A stretch of 64,000 bases of DNA from assembly GCF_004798865.1 (NCBI RefSeq), contig NW_025335641.1:9326282-9390281 (forward strand). The letters are read 5' to 3'. How positions within the stretch are numbered: the first letter of the stretch is position 1; each line of letters begins with the position of its first letter. The notes beneath the pieces are model-generated. The model did not search any database. It had not been told where the DNA came from and saw only the letters and a program-made list of their open reading frames with translations. The position numbers and the translations under genes are program-made. This stretch comes from Varanus komodoensis. Taxonomy: Eukaryota > Chordata > Lepidosauria > Squamata > Varanidae. This document shows, piece after piece, positions 23,774 through 35,948 of this stretch.

Positions 23774-23890
23774 GACCAGCCTTCTAGAGTCTGGGGCCCT
23801 CTAGAAGTGCTGCACTACAACTCCCATTTTCCACATGCTGGTTGAGGTGGTCAGGTTTAGTCCAATGCATATGGAGGTCACCAGAAGCCT
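23774..23890. mobile_element. Palindromic MITE-like element (family G)
   Basis: 'tagaccagccttctagagtc', 'ggggccctctagaag' and 'actacaactcccattttcc' are the left arm of a fold-back element I recall as very common in lizards; the right arm is present but decayed ('ggtggtcaggttta'). Other copies: 37519, 39508, 46610, 47618. Confidence 0.5.
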
Positions 23891-24326
23891 GGTCAAGAAT
23901 AAGTGGGGGAGATAAGTCTAACCTTTAAATAAACTGACCGCTGCATTTAAAAAACAACTCCAGTGTTAATATTTAATAAGAAGTTGGCATAAAAACTCCT
24001 AAGGCAACTAGACATTCCCAGCAGCAGGAATTTGGCCCTGACCAATAGCAACTGAAGCAATAAGCAAGACCTTTCTCTTTCCATGCCCCTGCCTCTGATC
24101 TGCCAGTAGGTTCCTCTATTAAAACTAAATGAATCAGAAGTCTGAGTGTCCTCATGGCCAGAGATCATCTTACTCAAGCAGTTTTGCACAATTCATAATG
24201 GTAAGTTCATATGGCAACACAAATTATCTGAGAGGTTTTTTTAAAGCAAGCAACACCCTGCATTTGAGGTCAAAAGCTTATCTGCCTTTTGTTTTTATTA
24301 ACATTATAGAAATTATTTCACTGTAA
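23891..24326. other. No recognised feature
   Basis: No gene or named repeat seen before the BovB insertion. Confidence 0.5.
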
Positions 24327-24779
24327 ACCTAATCAACTCCTTCATGGATCACTGCCTTGTCATGGTGAAGGGGCTTGAGTAGCTCAATGAAGCTATGAGC
24401 TATGCCATGCAGGGCCACCCAAGATGGACAGGTCATAGCAGAGAGCTCTGACAAAACGTGATCCACTGGAGAAGGAAATGGCAACCCACTCCAGTATCTT
24501 TGCCATGAAAACCCCATGGACAGTACCAAAAGGCAAAAAGATATGACGCTGGAAGAGAGCCCTTCAGGTCGGATATGCTACTGGGGAAGAGCAGAGGGCT
24601 AATACTGGTAGCACCAGAAAGAATGAAGCAACTGGGTCAAAGCCGAAAGGACACTCAGTTGCAGATATATCTGGTGGTGAAAGGAAAGTCCGATGCTGCA
24701 AAGATCTATACTCCATAGGAACCTGAGATTCATGAATCAAGACAAGCTGGATGAGGTCAAACAAGAGATGACAAGACTG

Positions 24780-25437
24780 AACATCGACATCTTAGGAATC
24801 ATTTTAGGAATCATTCCTAAAATGGGCAGGAATGGGTGAATTTAATTCAGATGACCATCAGGTATACTACTGCGGGCAAGAATCCCTCAGAAGAAATGGA
24901 GTAGCCTTCATAGTCAATAAAAGAGTAGGAAAAGCAGTACTGGGATACAACCTCCAAAATGACAAAATGATCCCAGTTCAAATCCAAGGCAAACCATTCA
25001 ACATCACAATAGTCCAAGTCTATGCCCGAACCACCGGTGCTGAAGAGGTTGAAGTTGACCGGTTCTATGAAGGCCTACAAAATCTTCTAGAATTAACACC
25101 AAAAAATGATGTCCTTATCATCATGGGGGACTAGAATGCTAAAGTAGGAAGCCAAAAGATAACTGGAATAACAGGTAAGTTTGGCCTTGGAGTACAAACT
25201 GAAGCAGGGCACAGGCTGGTAGAATTTTGTCAAGAGAATACGATGGTCGTAGCAAACACTCTTTTCCAACAACCCAGGAGACGGCTCTACACATGGACAT
25301 CACCAGTTGGTCAACACAGAAATCAGATTGACTATGTGCTCTGCAGCCAAAGATGGAGAAGCTCTATGCAGTCAGTAAAAACTAGACCAGGAGCTCATAT
25401 CATGAGCTTCTTGTTGCAAAATTTAGGCTTAAATTGA
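24780..25437 (+). pseudogene. BovB ORF2, apurinic-type endonuclease domain
   Basis: The endonuclease domain nicks target DNA to prime reverse transcription. The frame from 24832 reads MGEFNSDDHQVYYCG, GVAFIVNK, VYARTTGAEEVEVDRFYEGLQ, LIIMGD then NAKVGS, VVANTLF, TWTSPVGQHRNQIDYVL, in the order of RTE endonucleases (the MGD-x-NAKVG and TWxSP...IDYVL blocks carry conserved active-site residues). An in-frame TAG at 25132-25134 replaces the expected Trp codon between D and N (TGG to TAG). Upstream, 'aggaatcatt' is duplicated near 24796-24815, disrupting the expected 'GISELKW' block. A frameshift follows near 25400, where a few bases are missing. Non-functional. Confidence 0.85.
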
Positions 25438-27501
25438 AGAAAGTAGGGAAAAGCACCAGGTCACTCAGGTATGACCTAAATAATATCCCTGATGAATATA
25501 CAGTAGTGGTGACAAATAGATTTAAGGAATTAGATCTGATAGACAGAGTGCCTGAAGAACTATGGACAGAGGTTTGCAACATTGTACAAAAGGTAGCAAC
25601 TAAAGCCATCCCAAAGAAAAAAAAATGCAAGAAAGCAAAATGGCTGTCTGAGGAAGCTTTACAAATAGCTGAGTAAAGAAGGGAAGCGAAAGGCAAGGGA
25701 GAAAGAGAAAGATACACCCAACTGAATGCAGAATTCCAGAGAATAGCTAGAAGAAATAAGAATGCCTTCTTAAATGAACAGTGCAAAGAAATAGAAGAAA
25801 ACAATAGAATAGGGAGGACCAGAGATCTCTTCAAGAAAATTGGAAATATGAAGGAAACGTTTCATGCAAAGATGGGCATGATAAAGGACCAGAATGGCAG
25901 GGACCTAACAGAGGCAGAAGAGATTAAGAAGAGGTGGCAAGGTTACACAGAGGAACAATACAAGAGTGAGCTTAACGTCTCTGATAACCATGATGGGGTG
26001 GTCACTGATCTCGAGCCAGACATCCTGGAATGTGAAGTCAAATGGGCCTTAGGAAGTCTGAGCAACAACAGAGCTAGTGGAGGTGGCAGTATTCCAGCTG
26101 AGCTATTCAAAATCTTAAAAGACAATACAGTAAAAGTGCTACACTCAATATGCCAGCAAATTTGGAAAACTCAGCAGTGGCCACAGGATGTAAAAGGTCA
26201 GTTTACATTCCGATCCCAAAGAAGGGCAAAGCCAAAGAATGTTCAAACTACCGCACCATTGCACTCATTTCACATGCTAGCAAAGTGATGCTCAAAATCC
26301 TACAAGCTAGGCTCCTGCAGTATGTGGACCGAGAACTACCAGAAGTACAGGCAGGCTTTCGAAGAGGGAGAGGAACTAGAGATCAAATTGCCAACATACA
26401 CTAGATCATGGCGAAAGCTAGGGAGTTCCAGAAAAGCATCTACTTCTGCTTCATTGACTATGCTAAAGCCTTTGATTGTGTGGATCATAACAAATTTGGC
26501 AAGAGATGGGAGTACCAGACCATCTTATTTGTCTCTTGAGGAACCTGTATGCAGGTCAAGAAGCAACAGTGAGAACTGGACACGGAACCACTGATTGATT
26601 CAAAATTGAGAAAGGAGTTTGGCAAGGCTGTATACTGTTGCCCTGCCTATTTAACTTATATGCAGAGCACATCATGAGAAAGGCAGGGCTAGATGAATCA
26701 CCAGTTGGAATTAAGATTGCTGGGAGAAATATCAACAACCTCAGATATGCAGATGATACCACTCTCATGGGAGAAAGTGAAGAGGAACTAAAGAGCCTCT
26801 TGATGCGGGTGAAGGAGGAGAGTGCAAAAGTTGGCTTGAAACTCAACATTAAGAAAACTAAGATCATGGCATCTGGTCCTCTCACTTTCTGGCAAATAGA
26901 TGGGGAAGAAATGGAGGTAGTGACAGATTTTATTTGCCTGGGCTTCAAGATCACTGCAGATGGGGACTGCAGCCAAGAAATTAAAAGATGCTTGCTCCTG
27001 GGGAGGAAAGCTATGGCAAATCTAGACAGCATACTAAAAAGCAGAGACATCACCCTGCCAACAAAAGTGCGTATAGTCAAGGCTATGGTTTTCCCAGTTG
27101 CAATGTATGGCTGTGAAAGCTGGACCATAAGGAAGGCTGAGCGCCAAAGGATTGAGGCCTCTGAATTGTGGTGCTGGAAGAGACTCCTGCGAGTCCCTTG
27201 GACCGCAAGGCGATCAAACCGGTCAGTCCTAGAGGAGAACAACTCTGATTTCTCCTTAGAAGGCCAGACACTGAAGATGAAACTCAAATACTTTGGCCAC
27301 CTAATGAGAAGGAAGGACTCCCTGGAGAAGAGCCTAATGCTGGGAACAATAGAAGGCAAAAGAAGGGGAGGGCAGAGGATGAGGTGGCTAGATGGAGTCA
27401 CTGAAGCAGTTGGTATGAGCTTCAGTGGACTCCAGGGGATGGTGGAGGACAGGAAGGCCTGGAGGAGTGTTGTTCATGGGGTCACAATGGGTCAGACATG
27501 A
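25438..27501 (+). pseudogene. BovB ORF2, linker and reverse transcriptase
   Basis: Continues the endonuclease in another frame: KKVGKSTRSLRYDL..., stop TAA at 25674-25676 in place of a Glu codon, then KMGMIKDQNGRDLTEAEEI and RASGGGSIPAELFKILKD. A one-base loss near 26185 shifts the frame; IPIPKKGKAKECSNYRTIAL, QAGFRRGRGTRDQIANI follow, with a TAG at 26402-26404 (again from Trp), then FIDYAKAFDCVDH. More shifts occur before 26638. From 26638 to the stop at 27499-27501 a 287-codon frame is open and includes the catalytic RYADDTTLMGE block and the C-terminal half (CYGCESWTI-like, RRGGQRMRWLDG). The catalytic YADD is intact but the protein as a whole is dead. Confidence 0.88.
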
Positions 27502-27640
27502 CTTCGTGACTAACAACAGCAATACCTAATCAAATCCTATATCCTCTCTTCCTCAATTCTCCAGCTGTTACTTCTCTGCTCTCTATCACATGCCCACATT
27601 CTTAAAAAAAATAAGATAAAATACAGTGAAGAAAGTAATA

Positions 27641-27668
27641 GAATTAAATTAAATTAAATTAAATTAAA
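27641..27668. repeat. (AATTA)n microsatellite
   Basis: Five to six AATTA pentamers. Confidence 0.9.
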
Positions 27669-28566
27669 CAGAAGGAAAATAGCACACATGTATCGTTTTA
27701 AATTCATAAAACAAAACACTCCTTAGTTTATAGTTATATTTTTATTTCAACATGGCCCTGGTGGCATCTAGTCCATGTACAACTCTAAGAGTCAACACCA
27801 AATGCTTTCTCAGTTTCTCAAATTTCCTCACTCCCATACTTCAGTTGTTCTGCTGCTGCTTCAGTTAGCATTTCTTTGACCTACATCTGGTAGTTCAATG
27901 AGGACTTAGACTTCCTGTGCCAAGGGACTCATCCATCATCCTGGGGCAATAATATTTACATGAACTGATGTTTGCTGAACCAAGAATCACTTCTAAACCT
28001 CCAAATACATGAAAAAAGCAAGGTGCTTTTTAGAATCTCCATTCTGCATGTTTAATTTCCAGTTTTGCTCGTTCAATTTACCTTCATTATGTGTCTTTCT
28101 CTACTGAAACCTGTGGAACAAAACCAAATGTGAGAGGTGGGCTCTCCAAATAACCGCAGAAGTCAGCCACAGTCTCCTCTATGAATCAAGATTCAAATGC
28201 TAGTCTCAAGGAGGCTGGAGGGAGACACAATGGAGGGAGGCTGAAGGGAGACTCAAGCAATAGCTCAACAGCAGAACCTGCCACGACCCCCCAGGAAATG
28301 ATCATGGGCAGCTTGTTTCAATGACCAGCCAGCACATTCTTCATGCCCGAAGAACTATGGGAAGCCTCTGGGAAGCTCTAACCATACACTGCACAGCAGT
28401 ATCAAGTTTTAGTAAATACACTAAAATACAGTAAAATGAAGAGGGGAGTGGAGGGAGATTCACATAATGCTCTTAAGTGGGGCTTCAGGGGTGCACCCTC
28501 AAAGACAGCCTATGAAGACATTTTAGAAAAATAAATATGAACTTAATTCCAAGCAATGAAATATAA
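27669..28566. other. No recognised gene
   Basis: No named repeat. A small tandem of 'ggaggctg(a/g)agggagac' occurs at 28207-28255. Confidence 0.45.
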
Positions 28567-28665
28567 GGTCCAGTCCAATAAAAGATGCTTACACAGAAGT
28601 CCCATTAAAAACAACTGAATGCCACTTGGTTAGGATCTATTCACTTTGATGGGACTTGAATTCAG
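28567..28665. mobile_element. Short fold-back element (family A), copy 4
   Basis: 'gatgcttacacagaagtccc' on the left and 'ctttgatgggacttgaattc' on the right follow the family order, with a diverged middle. Confidence 0.45.
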
Positions 28666-28769
28666 CCCCACTTGCACAGAGCAGCATCTTTATTTTGAAA
28701 TGGCAAGCAAAAGCAAGCATTCCAGTTCCAGTTCACACACATACGAGCATGCCTCCCTCACACCTTGCA

Positions 28770-29006
28770 TTGTGCATTTTTTTGTGTTTTGTAGTGCTCT
28801 GCTGTTAATATTGTATTTGAGCTTGTATTTGCTTTGATCATACTATTGTATTTATACCGATTTTGTATTTTTGCCTATTGTAAAATTTTTGATCATATTA
28901 TTGTATTTGTACTGATTTTGTATCTTGTCTTGTTGTAAGCCACCCAGAGAGCCCTACTGACTCTGGGGTGGCACACAAATATAATCAATCAATCAGTCAG
29001 TCAATC
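28770..29006 (+). mobile_element. L2-type 3' UTR with (AATC)n end
   Basis: AT-rich 3' UTR with a 54-bp tandem duplication ('tttgatcatactattg' near 28835 and 'tttgatcatattattg' near 28889), then 'ttgtaagccacccagagag' and 'ctctggggtggcac', the L2-type terminus, and a tail of AATC/AGTC units instead of AAAT. Confidence 0.75.
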
Positions 29007-31106
29007 ACACACTTTTCATGACTTTCATTTTGGGGGAACTTCACATGTGTGTGTGTGAGGGGCACATTCCAGGGATGGGCAGGACTGGAGGCACAAGAAG
29101 CAGAGCCAATCATCATCATCACCACCACCACCAACCCAATATATTTTGGTGAATGCTCTTACTGCCAATAGGTAAGCCTTTTGCAAGGAATTTAAAAAAT
29201 GAAGCAGAGACTGCACAAAGACTGCACAACCACAAAAAATGTTGACCTGAAGAAATGGGATTGAGCCAAGGAAAGGGGAAGGGACAAGGCTAAATGGGGA
29301 ATCTCAGAAGGGTCCCTAACAGAGCCAGGTTTGGCCCTGGAGTCTGGGGTTTTAGTATTCCTGCCGGAAACAGAATCCCTATTTCTATACTGCAGAGAAA
29401 AAGTAACTAAAAAGGAACTGAGGATTTGATCAAAATGACTGCATTGTCTTCCCCAGGGAAACTTGCTGGATACTACAGCTCTGTTTAGGATTTCGTACTG
29501 CTTTGCAAGGCATAGATCAGGAGGAGAAGGTGCACAGCAGTGCGGCATTTTGTGCTGCAACACAGGCATGCCAAACAAGTGGAAAGTTGCAGCAGCGGAC
29601 AGCCGTGTTTCCTGGATCTCCAGCGAGCAAAACGAATATTTAGTGCTGACTCACACAACTTTCTCAGGTCCATTGTGGATGAAGTGGAACATGGGGAGAC
29701 CAGGTGGTTCAGAAGGGGAAGTAGCAACACAAAACCCATGTTGCAGGGTCCTAGATTTAAGCTTCGAGACTTCTAGCTCCGGGGACTCACCTCCTTACTC
29801 GCTGCACCATCAGGGTGTCTGGTGGGAGGAGGGAATGGGAGTCGATTTCATAGTGTCTGAATAGAACAGACCACTGTCATCCTGGTCCTGGGAAGAGGTG
29901 TTCTTGTGAATCAGGATTACTGAGCCTCTTGCAGTTCAAGGGCCAAATTCAATCTTGAAGAATCTCTTAGAGGCTGCATTCCAGAAGCACACCATTGCTG
30001 CAAGCCCCTTCTTGCTAAGGAAGCTTTAAGAAAGTCATTTCAGCTTCTGAAAATACAGGACATGGGGGGAAAACTACACAAGGTAGGAAAGCATCCACTC
30101 ATCAGTGGGACCCTGAAAAGATGGCCAGAAGAAAAGAGAAGCCCAGAAACCTGGGTCTTTCACCACTATATTTCATAAACTGTATCTCCAATTTGCACAG
30201 ATGGTTTTGTATCTTCCTAAGTATCCTCAGACCTAAAGTTGGGTGTCTGGGCTAGACCAGTGGTCAGAACAGCACTCACGCTGCCTCGTTCACTGAAATT
30301 TTCAGAGGATCCTGTTCTTACATTGCTCCTGTTCTTGAAACAAAGCCTCGTGCTTCAAATGGAGATTGCTGTTGTCTGTTGTCTCATGACTTGTGTCAAT
30401 TAAAGGGACAATTTTCTGAGCAAAATCTTGGGTGTGGGACAATGTACATCTCTAGGAGGGACAGTGTACCCATTCACACACCCCTGGCTGCAGGGCTATG
30501 TGGAAGACATTGTGTTTGAGACCCTGGAGACTCATTGCCTCCATGGTGGTCCTCACCAGTCTGGATGATCTGTTTGCCTGCCCTTGAATATCCTAAGGCC
30601 CAGAGCTGAAACAATGTATAGGATGGTGACTTTGATGCCTAAAATTGCTAGGTACTGAACATTCTCAGGCGTACAGTCTAAAAATAAACCCAAGACATAT
30701 TTGGAAAAAAGGGGAAAGGATCACTTAAGGCTAAAAGGAAAGGGAAAGAATCAGATGCCAAATGGTGGGACAGTTCATTGATTTGGAGCTGCAAAGAGAA
30801 AGGGAGCACCCACAAGCAGAGACAGACTAATCTTAACTAGTTGTGGGGCTGCAAAATGGGGGCCAGAAGGTGCTTTCTAGGTTGTAGTGGCATCACTAAA
30901 GAAAATGCAGGAGGGAGGGGGAAGAAAGAGGCAGTGCCATGACTCTTGCCCGTAGAGGACCCAGCTGTGAAGTTGCTGAAGAATTTCTCCTTCTGCTGAT
31001 GAAATCCACAGCAATTCTCCCTGTTCCTGCCACACACATGTTTATCTGTCTATAAAAAGGTGAAGAATTTCGAGAGATGATTTGGGTAGAATTCGAGTAA
31101 AATGTT

Positions 31107-31109
<3 letters not shown>
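29007..31109. other. No recognised feature
   Basis: About 2.1 kb without a supported gene. A short CAT/CAC triplet run lies near 29112-29133. The frame at 29463-29864 (+, 133 codons) overlaps others on both strands and shows no known domain. Confidence 0.4.
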
Positions 31110-31145
<36 letters not shown>

Positions 31146-31195
31146 GGAAGGAAGGAAGGAAGGAAGGAAGGAAGGAAGGAAGGAAGGAAGGAAGG
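31110..31195. repeat. Compound (AG)n(GGAA)n microsatellite
   Basis: AG tract at about 31110-31142 passing into a perfect GGAA tract to 31195. Confidence 0.97.
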
Positions 31196-31929
31196 TGCTT
31201 TGTTTACTCATTAGGTTGTTGGAAATTGAATCTTCCCCCTAGAAAAATCTGGTGGATTTTTTTCGGCTTAACAGTATGGTGGAGAATTTTGAGAGGACTT
31301 GTGTGGTCAGCTCTGATTATGTCTAGAGAGCCATTGCTTTTCTCACCTTCACCAGAGATTAGAATTCCACACTATCACTACTGCACACAGCCAGGGGGTT
31401 GTTTTGTGACAGTCAAGCACAAATAGCTTCTTTAAGACAGTAAATTCTTTAAAAAACAGAGGCATGCACATTTTGGCATATCAGGTCTGCAGCATGCACC
31501 ACTCCGTCGTTAGAATCCTGCCTGAGTCAGTGGTCCTGTGCTAATTTCGCCATTGGAGGGCCTGGTCTTTGAATCTATGAAATATTAACCTGTTGCTCTG
31601 AGTGTTTCAGAATGAGACAATGTATCACATTTTTTAAGAAAGTGAACTGCAATATACAGAAGTAAATGTGAAGTGGAACACATCACATCTGATGATACTT
31701 GAAGTAATTGCAAGTTATTCTGAGAGAAGAGAAACATAATTGTGCCTTCGGTCATTAGAAAAGGGGCTTTTCTTCTCACTGTCTCTTATATACACTTCAC
31801 TCCGAGGTCTTCCCCCACCCATTGACATGATCTTCTTTTGTGGTTGATGAGGCTATCGATGGCCACTAATCATGATGGCTACTGACTGTCTTGAGATCGG
31901 AGGCAGCGTGGTTCAGAATACTAATGACT
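31196..31929. other. No recognised feature
   Basis: No gene or named repeat seen. Confidence 0.45.
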
Positions 31930-31949
31930 GGGAACAGTGGGCTGGGCAT

Positions 31950-32270
31950 GTGCCTTCCTTTATAGAGGGCAGTCCTCTGTACTAAAGACATCTTCACTCT
32001 GAAGGGCTTTCCAATCTGAGTTTGATATAAAAGTAATAAACCTTTAGAATGAAGGGTTCTGGAGTTTCCCATCCTTAGACCAGCAGACTGAGAGCAGAAC
32101 ATTTTCCCCTTGAATCTCAAGTCCTCCACACTGGTCAAATGTGTGGTATTTCTATTTAAATTAGAACATGGCCTTTAAATGTGCGTGCATCCATGTGAAA
32201 GAGCATATGCACATTTCAGACAGACCTGCTTTTGTTGGGGAGGTGATGTATTTGCTCCTTCGTGGGCTAT
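31950..32270 (+). repeat. Unnamed dispersed repeat, family D, copy 3
   Basis: Head block 'gggcagtcctctgta' with 'ctgaagggctttccaatctg', the middle block 'ccagcagactgagagcag' (compare 'gcagactgagcaagg' in copies 5 and 7), and the tail block 'ggtatttctatttaaatta' at 32142-32162. Head, middle and tail are in the family order. Confidence 0.5.
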
Positions 32271-33159
32271 GCATCTCCAGACAAACCAGGGGACAGGGAT
32301 GCAAAGCTTTTCTCATTGGGTTATCTGCTTTTTTATCTCATTGGGGAACAAAATGCTGGAACAGGACTGTGGTCTGATGGAACACAGGGCTTGATATTAT
32401 TTCTCCCTAGGGATCCCCATTAAATGCACATTTATTAGCAATTCCTGAGCATGGTCATCTGATTACAGGTGGCTAATAGCAGGCAAGGGGGGGATAAATG
32501 TATCTTCCCCTGTCTGCTCCCCAAATGTAGTATCCAAATGGGGAGTAGTGTTCTCTGTATATGATGGGGGAGGTTACCATTTTTATTTCCATATATTTTC
32601 TAGCTTTCATTTTCCGGGTCACCACAGCTCGAAACCCAACTCTAATCCACACCAAAATAAGGTTCAGATAACAGACATATGCAGAGAAGGGTGGCTCCAT
32701 TGACATAAGTTTAAAATAAAGTTCTACAAATTGCACATATGTTTGCAACTGTCTGCATGTGCTTTATTTTGCTGATGACAAATATATACATTATCTCCCT
32801 AGGGTGGCCGCTTCTGCATTGCCAAAATGGGGAGGAAATGCATCATGGAAGAAGGGACAAACAAGAATGCCAATCTGCATACATTTGCATGGGCTGATTT
32901 ACATGTACAGAACAGCTGTACGTGTTTTACTAGTTCTGTATTCGTTTTTGTTTGGAATGCCTGTATCTAATATTTTGTGGTTCTGCTGCAGATTACATCA
33001 AGCACTCATTGAGTGGAGTGGTGATTAAGAAATAGATTAAATTAAACATTTAGAAATAATTGCCACCATTTAAATGGAAATTCAGTACATCTGACCAGAA
33101 TAGAGAAGGCTGCTACCAGGTAACCTGTGTGACTTTGCACATGCCAACTAAGGATGGGC
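32271..33159. other. No recognised feature
   Basis: No gene or named repeat seen. Confidence 0.45.
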
Positions 33160-33260
33160 AACCTCAAAGTCCATCCATTCATGTTGATCTTTCTAGATTT
33201 GGACTGGGCAGCTCATCAAAGAGAGGACTGTCCTCTGACAGTCCTCCAATGGAGGCCTGT
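33160..33260 (-). repeat. Unnamed dispersed repeat, family D, copy 4 (partial)
   Basis: On the minus strand: 'cagaggacagtcctctcttt', 'gatgagctgcccagtcca'. This is the head block only; no tail block was found. Confidence 0.4.
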
Positions 33261-33464
33261 TGTCTACAAATAAAACATACGACCACCTTACAGTTCTCTG
33301 CTCCAGCTGTAGTCCTGCTCTGTTGCTTGTGATGAGTGGCTAAAGGTGAGCACCGGAAGAGCATTGGAAAACTCTCCCTTGTTGATTTCAGCACATACAG
33401 TAAGTGTGCCAGCACCACACACATTCTAAGGAGCCATTGAGGGTTGCTGTATCTCTCTATCTTT

Positions 33465-33660
33465 TACTATTTATTTATTACTTAAAAGCTTTTCTATCTC
33501 ATCCCCTACAGAATGTCTTGGGGCGGCTTACAAAAAATAGAATAGAACAGCCCCACAACATCCGACCATTAATATACTAAAACCTAGTGACCATCAACAA
33601 AAGCTGGTCACACTTGGGGTAGACAAGCATAAAAAAGGGTATTGGGACAAAGTTCTTTAA
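33465..33660 (-). mobile_element. L2-type 3' UTR and tail
   Basis: 'ttatttattacttaaaagc', 'atctcatcccctacagaatg', 'tcttggggcggcttac' is the reverse complement of an L2-type terminus, followed by 3' UTR. Confidence 0.65.
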
Positions 33661-33714
33661 ACTTTGAGGGAAAAGGAGGAGCTGAGGGCAAAGAAGCAAA
33701 GGACACAAACCTGA

Positions 33715-34145
33715 ATTGATTTATTTCATTTCTATGCTGGCCAATAGCTGAAGCTCTTTGGGCAGTTCACAACAATTAATAAAATGCAAAAGATACAAGA
33801 AAGAAACAAATGCAGTAAAACACAGTATAAAATTCCAATGTACATTTTTAAAACAACTAAAAATTCCAATACATGAAAATATAAAACTGGTTAACATCAA
33901 TAACATTTCCATTAAAACTGGGCCTAATTAAAACTGCAGACGTAGCCCATGCTGTGCCACTAAATGTCTGGGAATAGGGGGGGGTTTAACCTGATGCCAA
34001 ACACCAATGTTGGCACCAGGTGGGCCTCACTGGGGAGGCCATTCCGTAATTGGGGAGTCTTCGCTGCAAAGGCCCTCATCCTTGCTACCTATTTCTGGGC
34101 CTCCCTTGGAAGTGGCAGTCGGGGAAGATTCCAGATGAGATCATA
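33715..34145 (-). mobile_element. L2 LINE 3' end with ORF2 C-terminus
   Basis: The terminus ('tatgctggccaatagctga') is followed by A-rich UTR and, at about 33990-34100, by a minus-strand coding remnant whose residues resemble the L2 ORF2 C-terminus (aromatic-NxLP-x-E, then APTL-like spacing). This is the same layout as the copy at 63523-64000, oriented the same way and adjacent to the L2 piece at 33465. Confidence 0.7.
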
Positions 34146-35948
34146 GGGTCTGGAAAGATTGAGGCCAGGAGGAGGATGAATGCTCAGAGTGCATGAGGAA
34201 AGAGAGAAGATGATCCAGGAATAAAGAGGCTCAGGAGGAATGTCTGGAAGGAGCGAAGGATTACAGAATGAATACCAGTAGTGTTCTGGCTATATTCTTC
34301 CTGTAGCTTCTTGCTTTACCCCATGGGCCTTCCTCCTAATGCTGCAGCTACTTACCTGTACCTGTTGGGCTTCATTCCATGGTGTATCCTAATACCTCCT
34401 GCAGATACTTAACTGCATTGCACTGACTGGGCAATCCAATTCAGCCAGCATGGAAGGAGAGTCCATAGGGGATTTGGTCCATGTATTTGGATAGTGCCTG
34501 GTTAGAGAAGTCTGCCTGAGAAGGTAGAGTGGGAGAGAAATTGAAATAAAATGGAGACTCAGAGCCCATGGAGAGTATCTGATGCTGGCAATAAGCTAGC
34601 ACTGAATGCACAAGCCAGCGAGAATGACTGCTACTTCAATGGGAAGCTAGCCCTTACTAGCGGAAGCCTGGAATCTAAGCAAAACTAGAGGTCCCTTCTG
34701 CAAACTCTGCTGAGGTGTCCCATTCAGCTGCTTTCCAGTTGCACTGGCTTCCCTTTGCGTGATTGGTCATGCATATTAGTGCAGTGGTGGTGCTGGATAC
34801 TCCCCAAAGGGAGAGACACCATACACCGTAGCCAATAGCAATTCCTACAAAACAAGGGCTATGCTTGCAAACATTCCCTTGGAAATGTCCTTGGAAAAGC
34901 TGTATCCAAAATCCAAATGGGAGTCTTTTGATTGATTTTCAAGCTGTCTCTGGATGAAGCCTTTCAGCATTACATGAACTGAAAATGTGTTCAGGATGGA
35001 ACTCTTAAGTACTAATTAGTGGCATCTTTTTAATGCTTTTAAAGCACAGTCCCTGTGCTCTTATTCTCTCTTGGCAAAATGATCCGAATAAGAATTAAAC
35101 AAATTCTCATTTCCTAGTCTCATAAAAGGATGCATTCATTTCTTGAGCTTTTTCCTGCTATTAGAATCCATGTATATGTGTTTAATCTTCCATTCTTTTC
35201 CTTTTTTTAAAGATGAGTACAGGATTATCACAAAAATTAATCAACATGGTTACTGTTTGGGGACCAATCCACCAAGCCTCCTCCATTTGTTTCAGCTTGA
35301 CTGTTGGAAAATAAATGAGCATTGCCCAGCGGCAGTGCTTAGTGGATTATGCATTCAGCCTTTCATTCCCCTTCTCAATGTATCACTTATTAATAACTTT
35401 CCTTTGGGCAACATGTTTGTTAATAATGCGTAGCCTGTTTTCATTTCTGCATAGTGTACTTTGCATCTATAATACAACATCACTCTTGGAATTCAGATGC
35501 CTGTTTTATTTCACATGTGGTAGGACAGCATCATGGACCTTGTCAACACTCTGGCTTCCCACCTGGCATGGCTAAAAAGACAAGAAAATCACAGCCACAT
35601 TCACTTGAGGCGCTGATGTTGTTTTAGGAAGAATTAGCACATCTTTGCATTCCTGAGCAGGCAAACATTGAACACCGTTTGATCAATAACCAGCATTGCC
35701 AACGGTCCCTTATAGACTCCAACAGCTAACAGTAAAGTGTTGCTATAGGCTATGGAACTAGAAATATAAAATGGTGAATGACAGTAATAATTCATGCATC
35801 TTGGGATTTATAAAACCAACAGTATGTCAATAGCTCAGGCATGCTCTGCAGAAAATATGCAGGATTCACAGGCCATAGAAGCCTCAATGATACTATAAAG
35901 CAAATATTTCATGGTGAAATATATCCTTCAGTTATTTGTTATGCCCTC
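34146..35948. other. No recognised feature
   Basis: About 1.8 kb without a supported gene. The AT-rich block at 35150-35450 looks repeat-free; no protein motif is recognisable in its frames. Confidence 0.4.

Larger units (their letters stand above)
24337..27523 (+). mobile_element. Full-length BovB (RTE clade) LINE
   Basis: About 3.19 kb flanked by the perfect 10-bp target duplication 'acctaatcaa' at 24327-24336 and 27524-27533. The 5' region contains 'ctggagaaggaaatggcaac' then 'cccactccagtatctttgcc', a signature shared with ruminant BovB-derived repeats, and the 3' end is 'ggtcagacatgacttcgtga' plus 'ctaacaacagc', the BovB terminus. One ORF with an endonuclease domain followed by reverse transcriptase can be read but is broken. 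Length and duplication show a complete insertion rather than the usual 5'-truncated copy. BovB is known for patchy, horizontally acquired distribution in squamates and ruminants. Confidence 0.92.

Noticed and set aside
26556-27401. 281-codon minus-strand frame
   Set aside because: Shadow of the BovB reverse transcriptase on the opposite strand.
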